Below, piece by piece: positions 38,074-48,706 of a stretch of 64,000 nucleotides of DNA. The stretch is from Diplocarpon mali (lineage: Eukaryota > Ascomycota > Leotiomycetes > Helotiales > Drepanopezizaceae): positions 1 through 64,000 of the forward strand of contig JAENRP010000238.1 of the NCBI GenBank assembly GCA_024741835.1, read 5' to 3'. The position numbers were made by a program, and so were the translations under genes. Under the pieces are notes generated by a model that was not told the DNA's origin, did no database searches, and saw only the letters and a list, made by a program, of their open reading frames with translations. Every line of letters begins with the position of its first letter. Position 1 is the stretch's first letter.

Positions 38074-38913
38074 ATATCAGTCGTTGCCTTAAGCAGCAAG
38101 TCAATAAATACTACTAGCAATAAGCTAATATTAGAGGGTGGCTTTTTATAAGAGGGTAAGTTACTAAGATCATTAGAAGATATAGTAAGCACTTATAGAA
38201 CGTTAGGTAAAATAGAATAATAGGTATTCCTAAACTTATCTATTAAAGTATTAAACTATAGAATCTCTGCAGTTAAAGAAGGATTTTTAGGCTTCGATGA
38301 TTTTCTTAAGAATAAGCTTAAGATAAAGGGAATCGATTATAAAAAATTCCTATAGGAATATTAAAGGTATACTAATTCAGTCGATCTATTTTAAAAGAAT
38401 TAAGATAAGAAAAATGAGTATATAAAAAGGTTATTACAGTTTATAAGTAGCACCTATAGTATACTTTTTCAAATACACTTTATAACTGATATTACTGCTA
38501 ACAACGCCCTATAAGGGCTTGGCAAAATTTTTAAGATATACTAACTAATAGCAAAGGCCATATAGGTATTAAATTATTTCACTATCTAAGAGGGTATGAA
38601 AAAGCTGTAGGGAAATAGTGCGCAAGGTAGAAAATTTATAGGTTTCTTAAGTACTATTATCCACTCTGCTATTCAGATTATAAAGGACAGCCCCTTTTAG
38701 TATAATAATATTGCGTTACTAGACTAAATAGTTCTAGATACCCTCAGTTTGTAATAGTTATAATATGGTTTACTTATTATAAAGGAAAAGATAATCTATC
38801 TAGCTAAGTATACTATAAACTACTTTAATAATAAGATAGAAAGATAAGAGTTTATTATACCCGCTGCCTAGAAAATGCTATTACCCTTAGAAGATTCAAC
38901 TAACAAGCAAAAT

Positions 38914-38941
38914 TTGACTCGTAGGCCTAGCCCATAAGTAG
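38914..38941 (+). repeat. 29-bp-class palindrome in ORF B, codon 280
   Basis: Encodes LTRRPSPQVE. Counterpart of 571 in GypA1 and of 34995 in ORF A. Confidence 0.82.
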
Positions 38942-39099
38942 AAGTACTATATAAGGAGGATGTCCCTAAGCTAGAGGTACTTGTAATACCTAGAACTCAA
39001 ATAGCTAACTATTGTAATTACTAATTATCAGACTTAGACGAGTTTAATTTACCGTCCTTAGAGATACCCTAAATACCTAGAATACTAGTAGCAAAGAAG

Positions 39100-39127
39100 T
39101 TGACTTATAAGCCCAGCCTATAGGTTA
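39100..39127 (+). repeat. 29-bp-class palindrome in ORF B, codon 342
   Basis: Encodes LTYKPSLQVK. No equivalent seen in ORF A. Counterpart of 385 in GypA1. Confidence 0.8.
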
Positions 39128-40329
39128 AAATATATAATAATATAGACTTTGAAGATAATCTAACAGACAAAGAGAATAACCTTATCACTAATGTAATAGA
39201 AATTTTTAATAATACTAAAAAGGATATAGCCGATATTATATAAACCTTTTCTAAAGACTTATAAAAATTTATTTTGAAATTCTATAAGTTAATAATAAAG
39301 CATTTAAAAAAGGAAGGTCAGGGAGAAGTTTTGCTAGTATAAGAAGCGATAGTAAAAGCTATTAAACAAATTATAAAGCTATAATAAGACGAATTTTCTA
39401 TAGATAATATTATGCATTTCTTTATTGAGCATAAGAAATCGAAAGGCAACTACTATATCCTTAAAGAAAAGCTAGAAAATAGTATAATAATTATATTTAT
39501 AAAGTGCTATAAAGTTCCCTTTAATATTAAGATAATACTTTAATATAGCGATAGATTTAAGATTGCAGTAATACTAGAGATGAAGACATAATTAAGCAAA
39601 TTTATAATAGAGATATTCAAGGACTTCAGTTTCGAAAAATTTTATACTCTATATAAATGACAATATGCATAATATTATAAGCTAATAACAGTATCTCTAA
39701 CTAATAAGCAAGTTTCCTCTAACATATACAAATTTTACATTATACCCGACTTAAAGTTATTTTTACTATACCTAGGGAATTATATAATTATAGCTACTAG
39801 TAATAGAATAGCGAGCTAAGTTAAGAAAGATATATTATTAGGTTTCGCTAAGTTTAAGGTAGAGCCTAAAGCTTTGAAATTATTCTATAATATCGCTTAG
39901 ACTCCTGCCTAATATAGTGCTATACTAACTAATAACAACCTGATATTACTCTATAGCAAAGGTTTTTTAAATATGCTTAAATTGTTTAGCTACGCTTTCC
40001 TAAGTACTATACGCACATATAGTCATAGTAATCGTAGAAAGAATTCATTTTTAATAATAGCATAAAAGGAGCTAGAAATATACTAATACCATTTCCAGAC
40101 CTCAGATAAGAAGCTAAGCCCCCCCTCCGCCTTCCTTTATAATATAACTCATAGCTTAATATAGCAGACCTTAAGGATATACTATAGTCTATATCTTAAT
40201 GCTCTATTAACTTATTATAATTCTTTACATAAGCTAATAGCGTATCCTAAGCCTGCATAGTTTATAAGCATTAACTACTATTCGCGAATTGTTTCCACTA
40301 AGATTAACGCTAATATAAGATTTGTAAGA

Positions 40330-40358
40330 TTGACTCCTAGGCCTAGCTCATAGGTCAA
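40330..40358 (+). repeat. 29-bp-class palindrome in ORF B, codon 752
   Basis: TTGACTC left end, GGTCAA right end. Encodes LTPRPSSQVN. Confidence 0.82.
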
Positions 40359-41152
40359 TCCACCTAATAATAGAACTATTGACTACTATATAATTCTAGC
40401 AGCTAAATAATTAACCGGAGAATTTGCTATATAGGAAAAGTCTTATAAGTCATCTATACTTATACCCTATTGCCTTAAGAACTCTTAATAGATCTTATTA
40501 AATCTGGCACAAAGCGCAGTTTAATAGAAAGAATTAAATACTAAGAATGGAACAATTTTAAAAGAGTATATCTCTAACAAGACTACTCCATTCTTAATAT
40601 TTATAAGACAAGGCACCTTTATTAACTTAGATTCTGATAGAGAACCTAGAAAGGGTGGTTTTCTTACTATTAGCAATAACTATATAGAAGTTATTAGTAA
40701 TGAATCACTCGAGAATAGCGCTGACCTAGAAGAATTCATTATCGATTCCATCTGTATAAAGAAACTAAGTATAGTAAGATAGAGTGTTACTAGAGAAGCC
40801 TTAGCCAAGTTTCGTATAACACTTAGCATAACAAAAGGTAGTCTACTATCAGACGCTCTTATAAGAAGACAATTATAAAGTGATCTATTAGTAGTAATAA
40901 CTATAAAGGATTTGTTTGCAAAAGACGTGTCTTAGCTAATAGCATATCTAAAGAAGTATAAATAAGAACTTTTTAAAGATTTTGCTAGTACTTAAAAGCT
41001 GGTTCAATAACTAGAGCTATAGTTATATAGCAATAAGTCTTAGACAAAGACTAAGGACATAAATAACAATATTAAAGCTAATAATATAATTGACGAGACG
41101 ATACTCCTTAAGAAGTATAGTACTAAGAAGCCTTATGCAAAGACACCTAATA

Positions 41153-41180
41153 TAACTCTTAGGCCCGGCCCGCAACTTGA
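41153..41180 (+). repeat. 29-bp-class palindrome in ORF B, codon 1026
   Basis: Encodes TLRPGPQLDL. Central AGGCCCGGCCCG is GC-rich and little mutated. Confidence 0.8.
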
Positions 41181-41571
41181 TCTATCAAAGGGCAAGGCTA
41201 AGGAAGTAGTATCTATAGAATCTCCCGCCTCCCCCTCCTCTATCACCGACAATTCCCTTAAGGATAATGATAATAATAACAATAATAATACTACTATATA
41301 AGTCTCTCTTCCTATCGGCAGAAGCTGTCATACTATACTAGCATCCGCAAGGAGCATAGAAGCTCCTGCTATACCAAGACCTGCCTTATCGGACACTAAT
41401 AGCAATACTATAAGAAGAAGTGGTCGTTTAGCGAAAAGAGTATTATCTAATAATAGTTCTCCCTATCCTCTAAAGAGAACTAAGAAAAACTAACACCTAG
41501 GTTAATTCTATTTTAATTGTTTTTTTTTTACGATTCTATAGCTTATTTGTTTGTTTTGCTAGTTTCTTTTT

Positions 41572-41600
41572 CTGACTCCTAGGCCCGGCCTATAGGTGAA
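41572..41600 (+). repeat. 29-bp-class palindrome in GypA2 3' region
   Basis: CTGACTCCTAGGCC and GGCCTATAGGTGA arms. Non-coding copy. Confidence 0.82.
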
Positions 41601-41616
41601 AAGCGCATATATAAAA

Positions 41617-41645
41617 NNNNNNNNNNNNNNNNNNNNNNNNNNNNN
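41617..41645. other. Assembly gap (29 N)
   Basis: Run of N directly after TATATAAAA. True length unknown; the sequences on either side both fit the 3' region of GypA2. Confidence 1.
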
Positions 41646-41823
41646 CTCTCCTTTTTTTCTTTTACCTTTAATAATAATATAGCCCTAGTTTAAGCCTTTT
41701 AATATATTAGTTTTCTCGCACTTAAGGTTTGCTAATAATTGATATACTATTGCCTTGACCTATATTATTCTATATTCTTTACTAATAGTAGTAAGGGCTA
41801 CTACTTTTATTATTTAGGATATA

Positions 41824-42068
41824 TATAAAGACCTAAGATAGATAAGTCTTATAATATATATCATATAATCGACGCAAGACGGTAGGAGGATAAAAGGGCC
41901 ATCTTTTGTATATAGAGATAGCGCGTGTCGCCATAGTACTAAATATACCCTATACTTAGGACTTATTCCTAACATCTTATCTAAGAGAGCCCGCTTGTAG
42001 TGCTTCCTCCTCTTGTTTTTAGGTCTTCCCTTAGGCCTATTCTTGTGTTGTCTCCCTTCAGTTTTATA
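41824..42068 (+). repeat. GypA2 3' LTR (245 bp)
   Basis: Direct repeat of 26325-26569 with RIP-type differences. Confidence 0.95.
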
Positions 42069-42452
42069 ATAGTTACTACTTCTACTATAGAGGCTAAGCT
42101 CTTAGGAGTAGCGCATATAGTAAAGGAGATAATAGCTTTAAAAAGGTTCTTTAAGGAAATATAGCTTAAGGTAGAAGCTCTATAGTCTATATTTTATAAT
42201 AATTAATAGATAATACAGCTTATTATAAGAGACTTTTAAAGGATTTCTATAAAGCTTTGATATATTAATATATATAATATATAACTATAATAGGAGTATT
42301 AAAAAGGGAGCTTTCAAGTGGCCTATCTCCTTACTAAGGATATATACGCTAATAGCCTTACTAAAAACCTTCTTTAACAAAAGTTCAAAAGCTTTATTAA
42401 GCTTTTGAACCTTTAAGACGCAAGAGGTCTAGTCGAGAAGCTAGTATTTTAA
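42069..42452 (+). pseudogene. CopB RNase H, last segment
   Basis: Continues 26324 after removal of GypA2. Reads VTTSTIEAKLLGVAHIVK, then EIIALKRFFKEI, and ends AYLLTKDIYANSLTKNLLQ then KFKSFIKLLNL. The same ending is found in CopD2 (TKNLDCQKFKSFIRLLNF). Stop at 42414 or 42450. Confidence 0.88.
42383..42410 (+). repeat. Perfect 12-bp inverted repeat at end of CopB pol
   Basis: GTTCAAAAGCTT, 4-base loop, AAGCTTTTGAAC. Lies within the last RNase H codons. Could form a hairpin near the transcript's coding end. A looser version is in CopD2 near 59270-59310. Confidence 0.7.
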
Positions 42453-43796
42453 ATGCTTTATAATCCTTTTATATCTCCTTTGTAAATAGCAAATGAGAAG
42501 GAAGCGTAAGATAGGGTTCAATTTTCCTTATACTAATATATAAGAAGGCTTAAAACCAATTCCCTTAGATAATCAGAACCTTTAATAGCTTTACAAATAA
42601 TATAAGGGCGCATCCCTATTAAGAAGCAACCGACTCCTCTAGTGGCATAGCCCTAGGAGCCGCCTAAGGAGTAATACCAGGAATAACCATAGGTACGCCA
42701 CGAGCTGCCGCAAAGGCAAGAGCCTTAAAAGCCTCTGTAAGGCAGGCGGCGAGGCTAAGAGGTGCCATAATCGGCGGCAGGAGCTCCTGAGCCACTGGTT
42801 CTAAGAAGCTATTAGCTATAGTATAAGAAAGCTTATAATTAATATACCCTTTGATAATACCACCTCTTCTATTTCTCTTTAGCGCGCCTTCCGAAGCTCC
42901 TCTCTTACCTTCCTCTTAGTAGTAGCAAGGCCTTAAACTGCTTATTAGTAGTAAACCACCTAGAGGGAGCTTGAGAATATACTACAGAGTTACTATTGTT
43001 CTCCTTTAATAAGAATATATAGTCTTCCTACGCCTCTAAGGCGCCGATAGGAAGCTCTTAGTATACGTGGCCTCCCTTTGCATAATGAAAGTAGTATACT
43101 CCTACTATACTATTAAAGTATACGCCAGCCGACTTCCTAGCTAAGAAGCTTTAAACGCACCCCTTATATAGTATATTCCTTATTAGCCCCTGCTTTAGCT
43201 TATAGCAAGAGGAGGGAGCTATAGAAGGGACCGCCGGTATTCTAGGAATTATAGCCTAAGGGGTGGTAGGAAGAGGAGGAGGCGCGCTCCCTCTTAGGGG
43301 TATTATTATATTAAACCTCTTAAGCGCGTTATTATCCTCTTGCTATCTGCTGCGCTAAGAAGCTCTAAGCTATATTCAAGCATAATAACTTCGCTATAAG
43401 TCTTTAGCAAGAGTAAGGGAATATAATTAGGAAGCGTATAGTAGTAGCCCTAGTAAGGCGCTCCTTAGAGTTATTATTACTATTCTCCATTTTTTAAAGT
43501 GATTATTTAAAGAAGTATAAGGAAGGAAAGCTTCATAGGGGAAAAACGCGTACTTTTATAAGCGCGCTGCCTTTATTAACTTTCCTTTATCACCTGATTT
43601 AGTTTCCATTCTATAAAGGCTTCTATTCTATAAAGGAAGCACCTAAAACCGCGCTCCCTCTCTCATTTATTATAGCTTTATTAAGCAATTTTCATTATTC
43701 TAAAAGCTAAGGAGCATAATAAAGGAGTCTTATATACTAGATCTGGCGCTAATTATTGCTAAGCCTAGCTAAGAGCTGCTTCTCACCTAAGGGGTA
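42453..43796 (+). other. CopB region between pol and 3' LTR, GC-rich part with antisense frame
   Basis: About 1.3 kb downstream of RNase H. From about 42620 to 43480 GC content is clearly higher than around it. The minus strand from about 42980 to 42619 holds a frame of 120 codons with two Gln-type stops (for example NSFLEPVAQELLPPIM and ALAFAAARGVPMVIPG). The plus strand has a Gln/Pro-rich alternative frame, so the coding strand is not certain. A PPT-like TAAGGGGTA precedes the LTR. Confidence 0.5.
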
Positions 43797-43967
43797 TATT
43801 ACGCCATAAGGAGCCTCAAGCGCTAAGGCTCTAAGGACTGGCTTATATAATATACCCCTAAAGTGGCCACGGAGCACTTCTATAAAGGGAGCTCAGATAT
43901 ACAGTTAGAGTAGAATTTTACAAGCTTCTGCCACCACTGAGAATCCACCTCTAAATATAGCACGACA
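43797..43967 (+). repeat. CopB 3' LTR (tentative, about 171 bp)
   Basis: Starts TATTACGCC right after CTAAGGGGTA, exactly the purine tract and LTR start context of CopD2 (60775-60787). Contains TATAAAGGGAGCTC near 43881. The end (GCACGACA) is a guess because no second copy is in the window. Confidence 0.55.
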
Positions 43968-46900
43968 GAAGGGCTATAAGAGGCCTTATTATTTAGTTGT
44001 CTTCGAATGCGAGAATTGATAAGGTCTGCAATTTGCAACAAATCTTTTATAATCTGAACCTATCCCGACCTAATAGTACTTAGGAGTAAGTAGCTAATAG
44101 GTCTTTAAGCTACTAAGGTGCGCGCTTAAAGGTTGATTATAAGCTTTTTAAATTAAATAAGTATATAAGGGAGTATTATAGCATATATAGAAACGCTCCT
44201 TAAAGTAGAGCAATTTATCTTTTAAGGAGTAGTTCTTAAGAAGGTTGGCGCGAATCTTTTAAAAGGATTTGCAATTATCTTAATAAAGCTTTTCAATTAA
44301 ATTAAAGGAATCCTTAAGTCGATTTAGGGTTGAATTAGGAGTATCAGTTAATATTAGGGCTAGGGTGCCTTTAGCAGATTCGGCAAGAAATTTTACAGCT
44401 AGTTTAGTATTAATTCGGAAGTCCAACTAGGCTAGGGAAATTAGAACCTAAGATTAGCTATCTAGCTTTACTTATTTATAAACCGGCATATCCTGCTCTT
44501 AGCAGTTAAGAATATTAGCCTTCCAGTTGTCTTTATTAAAAGTATATACGATTTGAAAATTAAAGTCAGATAGAAATTCTATCTATTAGTACTATTTTGC
44601 AATTAGAACCTTAGTAGTTATAAAGTACTTAAGGGAGCAGTAATCTAAGTAAATATTAACTTGCTCCTTAAGTGATATAAGCTTATGTCTCTATTTATAA
44701 TAGGATTTAATAATAGTAAAGAGTTCCTTATTATATATTTCCTAATTAGGTTTATAACTTAAGAGTATATGCAAATAGAAGCCGATTAAGTACTATTGCT
44801 TATCGGAGTATTGCTAAGAAAGTACTCTTGCGATAATGTTATTAAAAGCATTACTTTCTAGCTTTATAGGTAAGTTAAGGTTAAAATGGTAAATCTGCTA
44901 AATCGAGAGCAATTGCTTATAAAGCTCTTTAAAAGCGATTTAGCACTCTTCTATCTAATTCTAAAGTACTATCAATTAAGTCAGAACAGAAAGGGGTTTG
45001 GCGATTAGCTTAAAGTTGCAAATGAATTATTAGTAGAACCTATAAAATCCTAAGTAGGACTTTACTTTAATAATAGTTTTTAAATACTTCTAATTATATA
45101 ATAGTTCGACCTTTTCAAAGTCCGGTTTAATCTTAGTTATTATTAGAATATATTTAAGATATTAAGTTCAAGTAATATAGAACTTGCACTTCTTAATATC
45201 TACTTAAAGGCTAGCCTTTAAGAGTCGTTTTAGCACTTTTTCAATATAGTCCTAGTGCTCTTTAATATTCTTAAAGTAAATTAAAATATTATTCAAATAT
45301 GCTATATAAAAATCATTTAAGTAATTTAAAAGAACGTCATTTATATATTATTAGTAAGTACTAGGTCTATTATAAAGGCTAAATAGGAGAACCTTATATT
45401 TATAAGATCCGTACCTTATTCGAAAGGTAGTATATTCCTTTGATTTAAGGTCTATTTGTATCTGATTAAAAGCGGCTTAAATATCTAGTTTTATAAAAAT
45501 CTTAGCTTTAAATACTTATCCTAAAAGCTCGTCTATCCTCAGAATCGGGTAAGCGTCCTTCTAAGTTAGTGCGTTTAGCTTCCAATAGTCTATATAAAAT
45601 CAAAGGCTACTATCGGCCTTCTTTATAAATAGTACTAGCAAAGCGAAGGGGCTAGTACTTATCTTAATAAAGCCTTTATTTAAATTCTCAAGTAAGTACT
45701 CCTTTATAACCTTAAGCTCCTTAGTAGATTAATAGTAAAGGGGCGAATAGGCGTTAGGCAAAGGCCCTTCTAATTATATCTTATAATTATAGTACCGATA
45801 GGAAGGGAGGGTATCTATATCCCTTTTTAAAAAGCCTTATCTTAAAGATTAGTACTATTTTAAAAGTCGATTATTAATTAGCTTTTCGATATTAAGGTTC
45901 TTAGGCTTATATCTTTCCTTTAAAATCCTATCTACTTTATAAATACTAGTTTAAAAGAACTCAATCTCCTTATACTTTATATTATAATAAAAGGCATTAG
46001 CGCTGATTTTGCAAATAGAAACTGCAGCTTTAGGGCATTTGCAAATAGGGTCAGATTATAATCGATTTGTATTAGACTATTTTCTTAAATCTAGCTTAAT
46101 TATAGGTAGGGGCACTGGCCTAGTAATAGTAATAGGGATCTTGCGCTTAGCTAGGACTATTAAATTAATATAAGACTATCTTCTATTAATCTATTAAGCT
46201 TTATCTATAGCTATTTCCTATTCTTTACAATTAATATCGGCTTAATAATTAGATTAGATCCGAAGTCCTTTAAAAAGGGGAAGATAGATAAGGATTTCCT
46301 TTACAAATCGGGATAATAGGAAGTAATACAAAGGCTATACGAATCAGTTCTCCTTTAGATCAAGTTTAAGTCGGAATCAGCGCATCTATTTAACTCTAAT
46401 AATAGTATTACGCTAGCTTAGGTTAAGAATAACTTAAAGGCAGTTGTAAATACGCCTTCTATCAATTATTAAATAGAAGTGTATATAGTGCATAGCTTAT
46501 GCGCAAATAGTATTTTAAAATCTATAAATAGGAATAAGGGCTAAAAGAGGAAGAATTTTAAAGCCAATCGCTTTTAAAAGATATATAGAAAGAGAATGAT
46601 TTAAAAATAGGTAACTAAAGGCTTTAGTATCTGCTAAAGCTAATAATAATACTCTAAGTCTATTTATACTAATAGTATAAGAGGTTAGGAATTACTTCTT
46701 TTCTATTAAAGAGTTAAGATCTAGCTTCGATAAGTTGCACTTTCGCAAACTTAAGTAGGAGTCTTTTCCTAAGCCTCTTTGTTTTCCTAATCTTCTTCTA
46801 TTTTAACCCTATTCTTAATTAAGTCTAAAGTTAGATCAGATTCCTTTATATCTTCTAAGGTATTAATCTTACCTATAGAAGGGCACTCGGTCTTATAGTA

Positions 46901-48395
46901 ACCAGTTTTGCTATAGGTCTAGTAGGTAGCTTACTTAAAGGGTAAAGTAGAAGAATTAGCCTTAGCTGGCGTATCTTAGCGAAAAGGGGTAGTAGGCTTT
47001 AAGGCTAATAACCTAGAAACTTAAGTAGTACTTCTAGCGCTCAGACTGCAAGCGGTCTTATTAAGGAATAAATTAGATATCTTTTAGTATAATACTAGGA
47101 TTGCCTTACTTTTAATTAAAGAGTTAAGAAGTTAATTACTTTAGCATTTAGTATTAAGGGTATTCAATTAGTTAACTATAATAGTATAGTCCTTCCCTTA
47201 AGAGGCCTTAGCTAAGGTATAGGTAGCTCTAAGCTAAAGGGTAATCTTATTCTATATAAAGAAGAACCACTTAGATCTTAAGACCTTTCCTTAAACCGCA
47301 ATAGATTAGAATTAGGCTTAAAACTAAGGGAAAGTTTCTTTAGAATAACCAGCTTCTCTTATATAGAGGTAATAGAAAGTAAATTGAAATAGGTCTACCT
47401 CTTAGCTAATTAAAAAGTAATTGCTTAGCAGTTCTACTATTTTTTAATAGTTCTAAAAGGGGTTAGTCTTTAAAAGGTACTAGGGTTTAAGGTACATTTG
47501 GGCTTATCTTATAGTAGATCCTTAAATAAGGGCTTAGCGAGCTCGCTTATTCGGATATAAGTTAGTATTAACTTGCAATCGGTCTTAAACTAAAGCTAAC
47601 TACTGCTTATATATTAGAGAGGTTCTATTATTAAAGGGGGTAATCTTTTCAATTAGTTGAATTTTTAGCCATTTTGTATCTATATCAACTTCTAAAGGAG
47701 GCTAGGTCTCGCTTTATTAAGGGTAGGTAGATTCTCGCTTAATAGTCTAATATACGCGCTAAGCTATCTCTTAGCTTTAATAAGCTAGGGTCTTTAAGCC
47801 TAAGATAGCCTAGGCAATCCTATTAATCTCACTTTACAATTATCAATTAAATTGATCTTAGCGTTATAAGGATTCCTTTAAACTTAAGACTATTCCTTAT
47901 AAGACATTTGGGTTCGAAAAGTCTCGTTTATCTTAGTTGGCTTAACTATAGCGTTATAGTCTCTTACCCTTAGTAGTAGAGGAAGGTCCAGCCCTAAGGG
48001 CTAGGGTAGGGGTACTCCTTATAGAAGCTAGTTCCTTAAATAAACTAGGTATATTCTATATTTGCTAACTTCCGACTAATAGGGAATTCATTTTACCGAT
48101 TTTGGTTTTAGTAGGAATTCGGTTAAAAAGGGGTTCTATAGAAAAAGGGTTTTAGTAGTATAATGCTCTTCTAACTTTTGCTTATAGCACTTTTATAAAA
48201 GGAGTAGTTAAGAAAATCCAGCTAATAAAAGCGTTCCTCGATTATATTAGTTAATAAGCTACACTTAAGCTCCTAGTTCGTTTAAGAGATCTTTAAGATC
48301 CTGACTCTATCGAAAGTCGAAATAACCGCAAATCGATTTTCAAAAGGGGTAGGATATTATTAAAAGCTATCCTTGGCAAAGAAGAACTTCTTTAT
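43968..48395 (-). pseudogene. GypE gag-pol remnant
   Basis: Long minus-strand frame with Gln-type stops. Gag zinc knuckle YQTYSKTGYYKTEC near 46880-46920, where C-x2-C-x4-H-x4-C has lost two Cys and the His to Tyr. Protease near 46450-46520 is weak. RT: STSPFALLVLFIKKADSSL near 45630; YLDD-type box reading YLNNILIYF near 45290. RNase H near 44600-44900 (FYLHILLSYKPN, FLSDFNFQIVYTFNKDNQ). Then the integrase start (KDKLLYFKERFYIC near 44240) runs to the junction at about 43968. Confidence 0.8.
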
Positions 48396-48399
48396 TTAA

Positions 48400-48706
48400 T
48401 ATAATAATATAGAACTGCTAAAGTGCGAGATTAAGTATAGGAGTAAGAAGTAGTGCAAAAGGCGTATTCTATAGGTCTAATACGAAAGAAATAAAGAAGT
48501 TAGAGAACCCTCCTTATAAGAGAGCCCTTCTCCCTTATATATATAAGTAGCTTAAGGCTCTTTGCCTATTTATATGATATTATATAAGAATATCCTTTTG
48601 CACCTTTAGGGTCGATTCGAAATAACCCTGCATTGAATCGAGATTGCAAAACCTTAAAACGCCGTACTCCTGGGTAATTGCACCAGTTAGGGGTGCAACC
48701 GTTATA
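48400..48706 (-). repeat. GypE 5' LTR (307 bp)
   Basis: Same length as the solo LTR at 21113-21419 and aligns end to end, but much more RIP-mutated (TGTAACG reads TATAACG, CGTTACA reads TATTATA). Confidence 0.93.

Larger units (their letters stand above)
38074..41493 (+). pseudogene. GypA2 ORF B, paralogue of ORF A, unknown function
   Basis: Frame of about 1,140 codons to TAA 41491-41493, internal stops Gln-type. The start is ATA here but ATG in GypA1 (1436-1438). Landmarks shared with ORF A: STYRTLGKIEQQ near codon 40; IAKAIQVLNYFTIQEGMKKL near codon 160; FAKFKVEPKALKLF near codon 590; IYQYHF...SAFLYN near codons 670-690; IAYPKPAQFISI near codon 727. The C-terminal part is longer, rich in Ser, Asn and Lys, ends RRSGRLAKR then PLKRTKKN, and looks like a nuclear-localisation type tail. 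Four palindromes are in frame. No known family recognised. Confidence 0.75.
41494..41823 (+). other. GypA2 3' untranslated region
   Basis: T-rich stretch with one palindrome, a TATATAAAA run, the N gap, then unique sequence ending in a segment (TTCTTTACTA...AGGGCTACTACTT) that is also present next to the GypA3 LTR. The purine tract expected before the LTR is not clear. Confidence 0.5.
26325..42068 (+). mobile_element. GypA2: complete 15.7-kb Ty3/Gypsy retrotransposon with extra ORFs
   Basis: 15,744 bases between the outer ends of two 245-base LTRs. Flanked by ATAG (26321-26324 and 42069-42072); removal restores CopB RNase H (KQPIVTTSTIEAKLLG). Four sense-strand frames: gag-pro (26859 on), pol, ORF A and ORF B, plus 14 palindromes. 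About twice the usual length of a fungal Gypsy element, the excess being ORF A and ORF B. Stops are Gln-type, so it is RIP-inactivated. It contains an assembly gap (41617-41645). Confidence 0.93.
43968..48706 (-). mobile_element. GypE: Ty3/Gypsy element, 3' part missing
   Basis: Minus strand: LTR at the right end, gag, protease, RT, RNase H and start of integrase, then it stops at CopB's 3' LTR. The simplest reading is that CopB inserted in GypE integrase and the rest is left of the window. It lies inside GypF, whose gag resumes at 48707. Confidence 0.82.

Noticed and set aside
43791..43866. AGGGGTATATTA inverted repeat about 75 bases apart, possible MITE
   Set aside because: The left copy is the purine tract and LTR start of CopB, as in CopD2; the right copy may be chance and no target duplication is seen.
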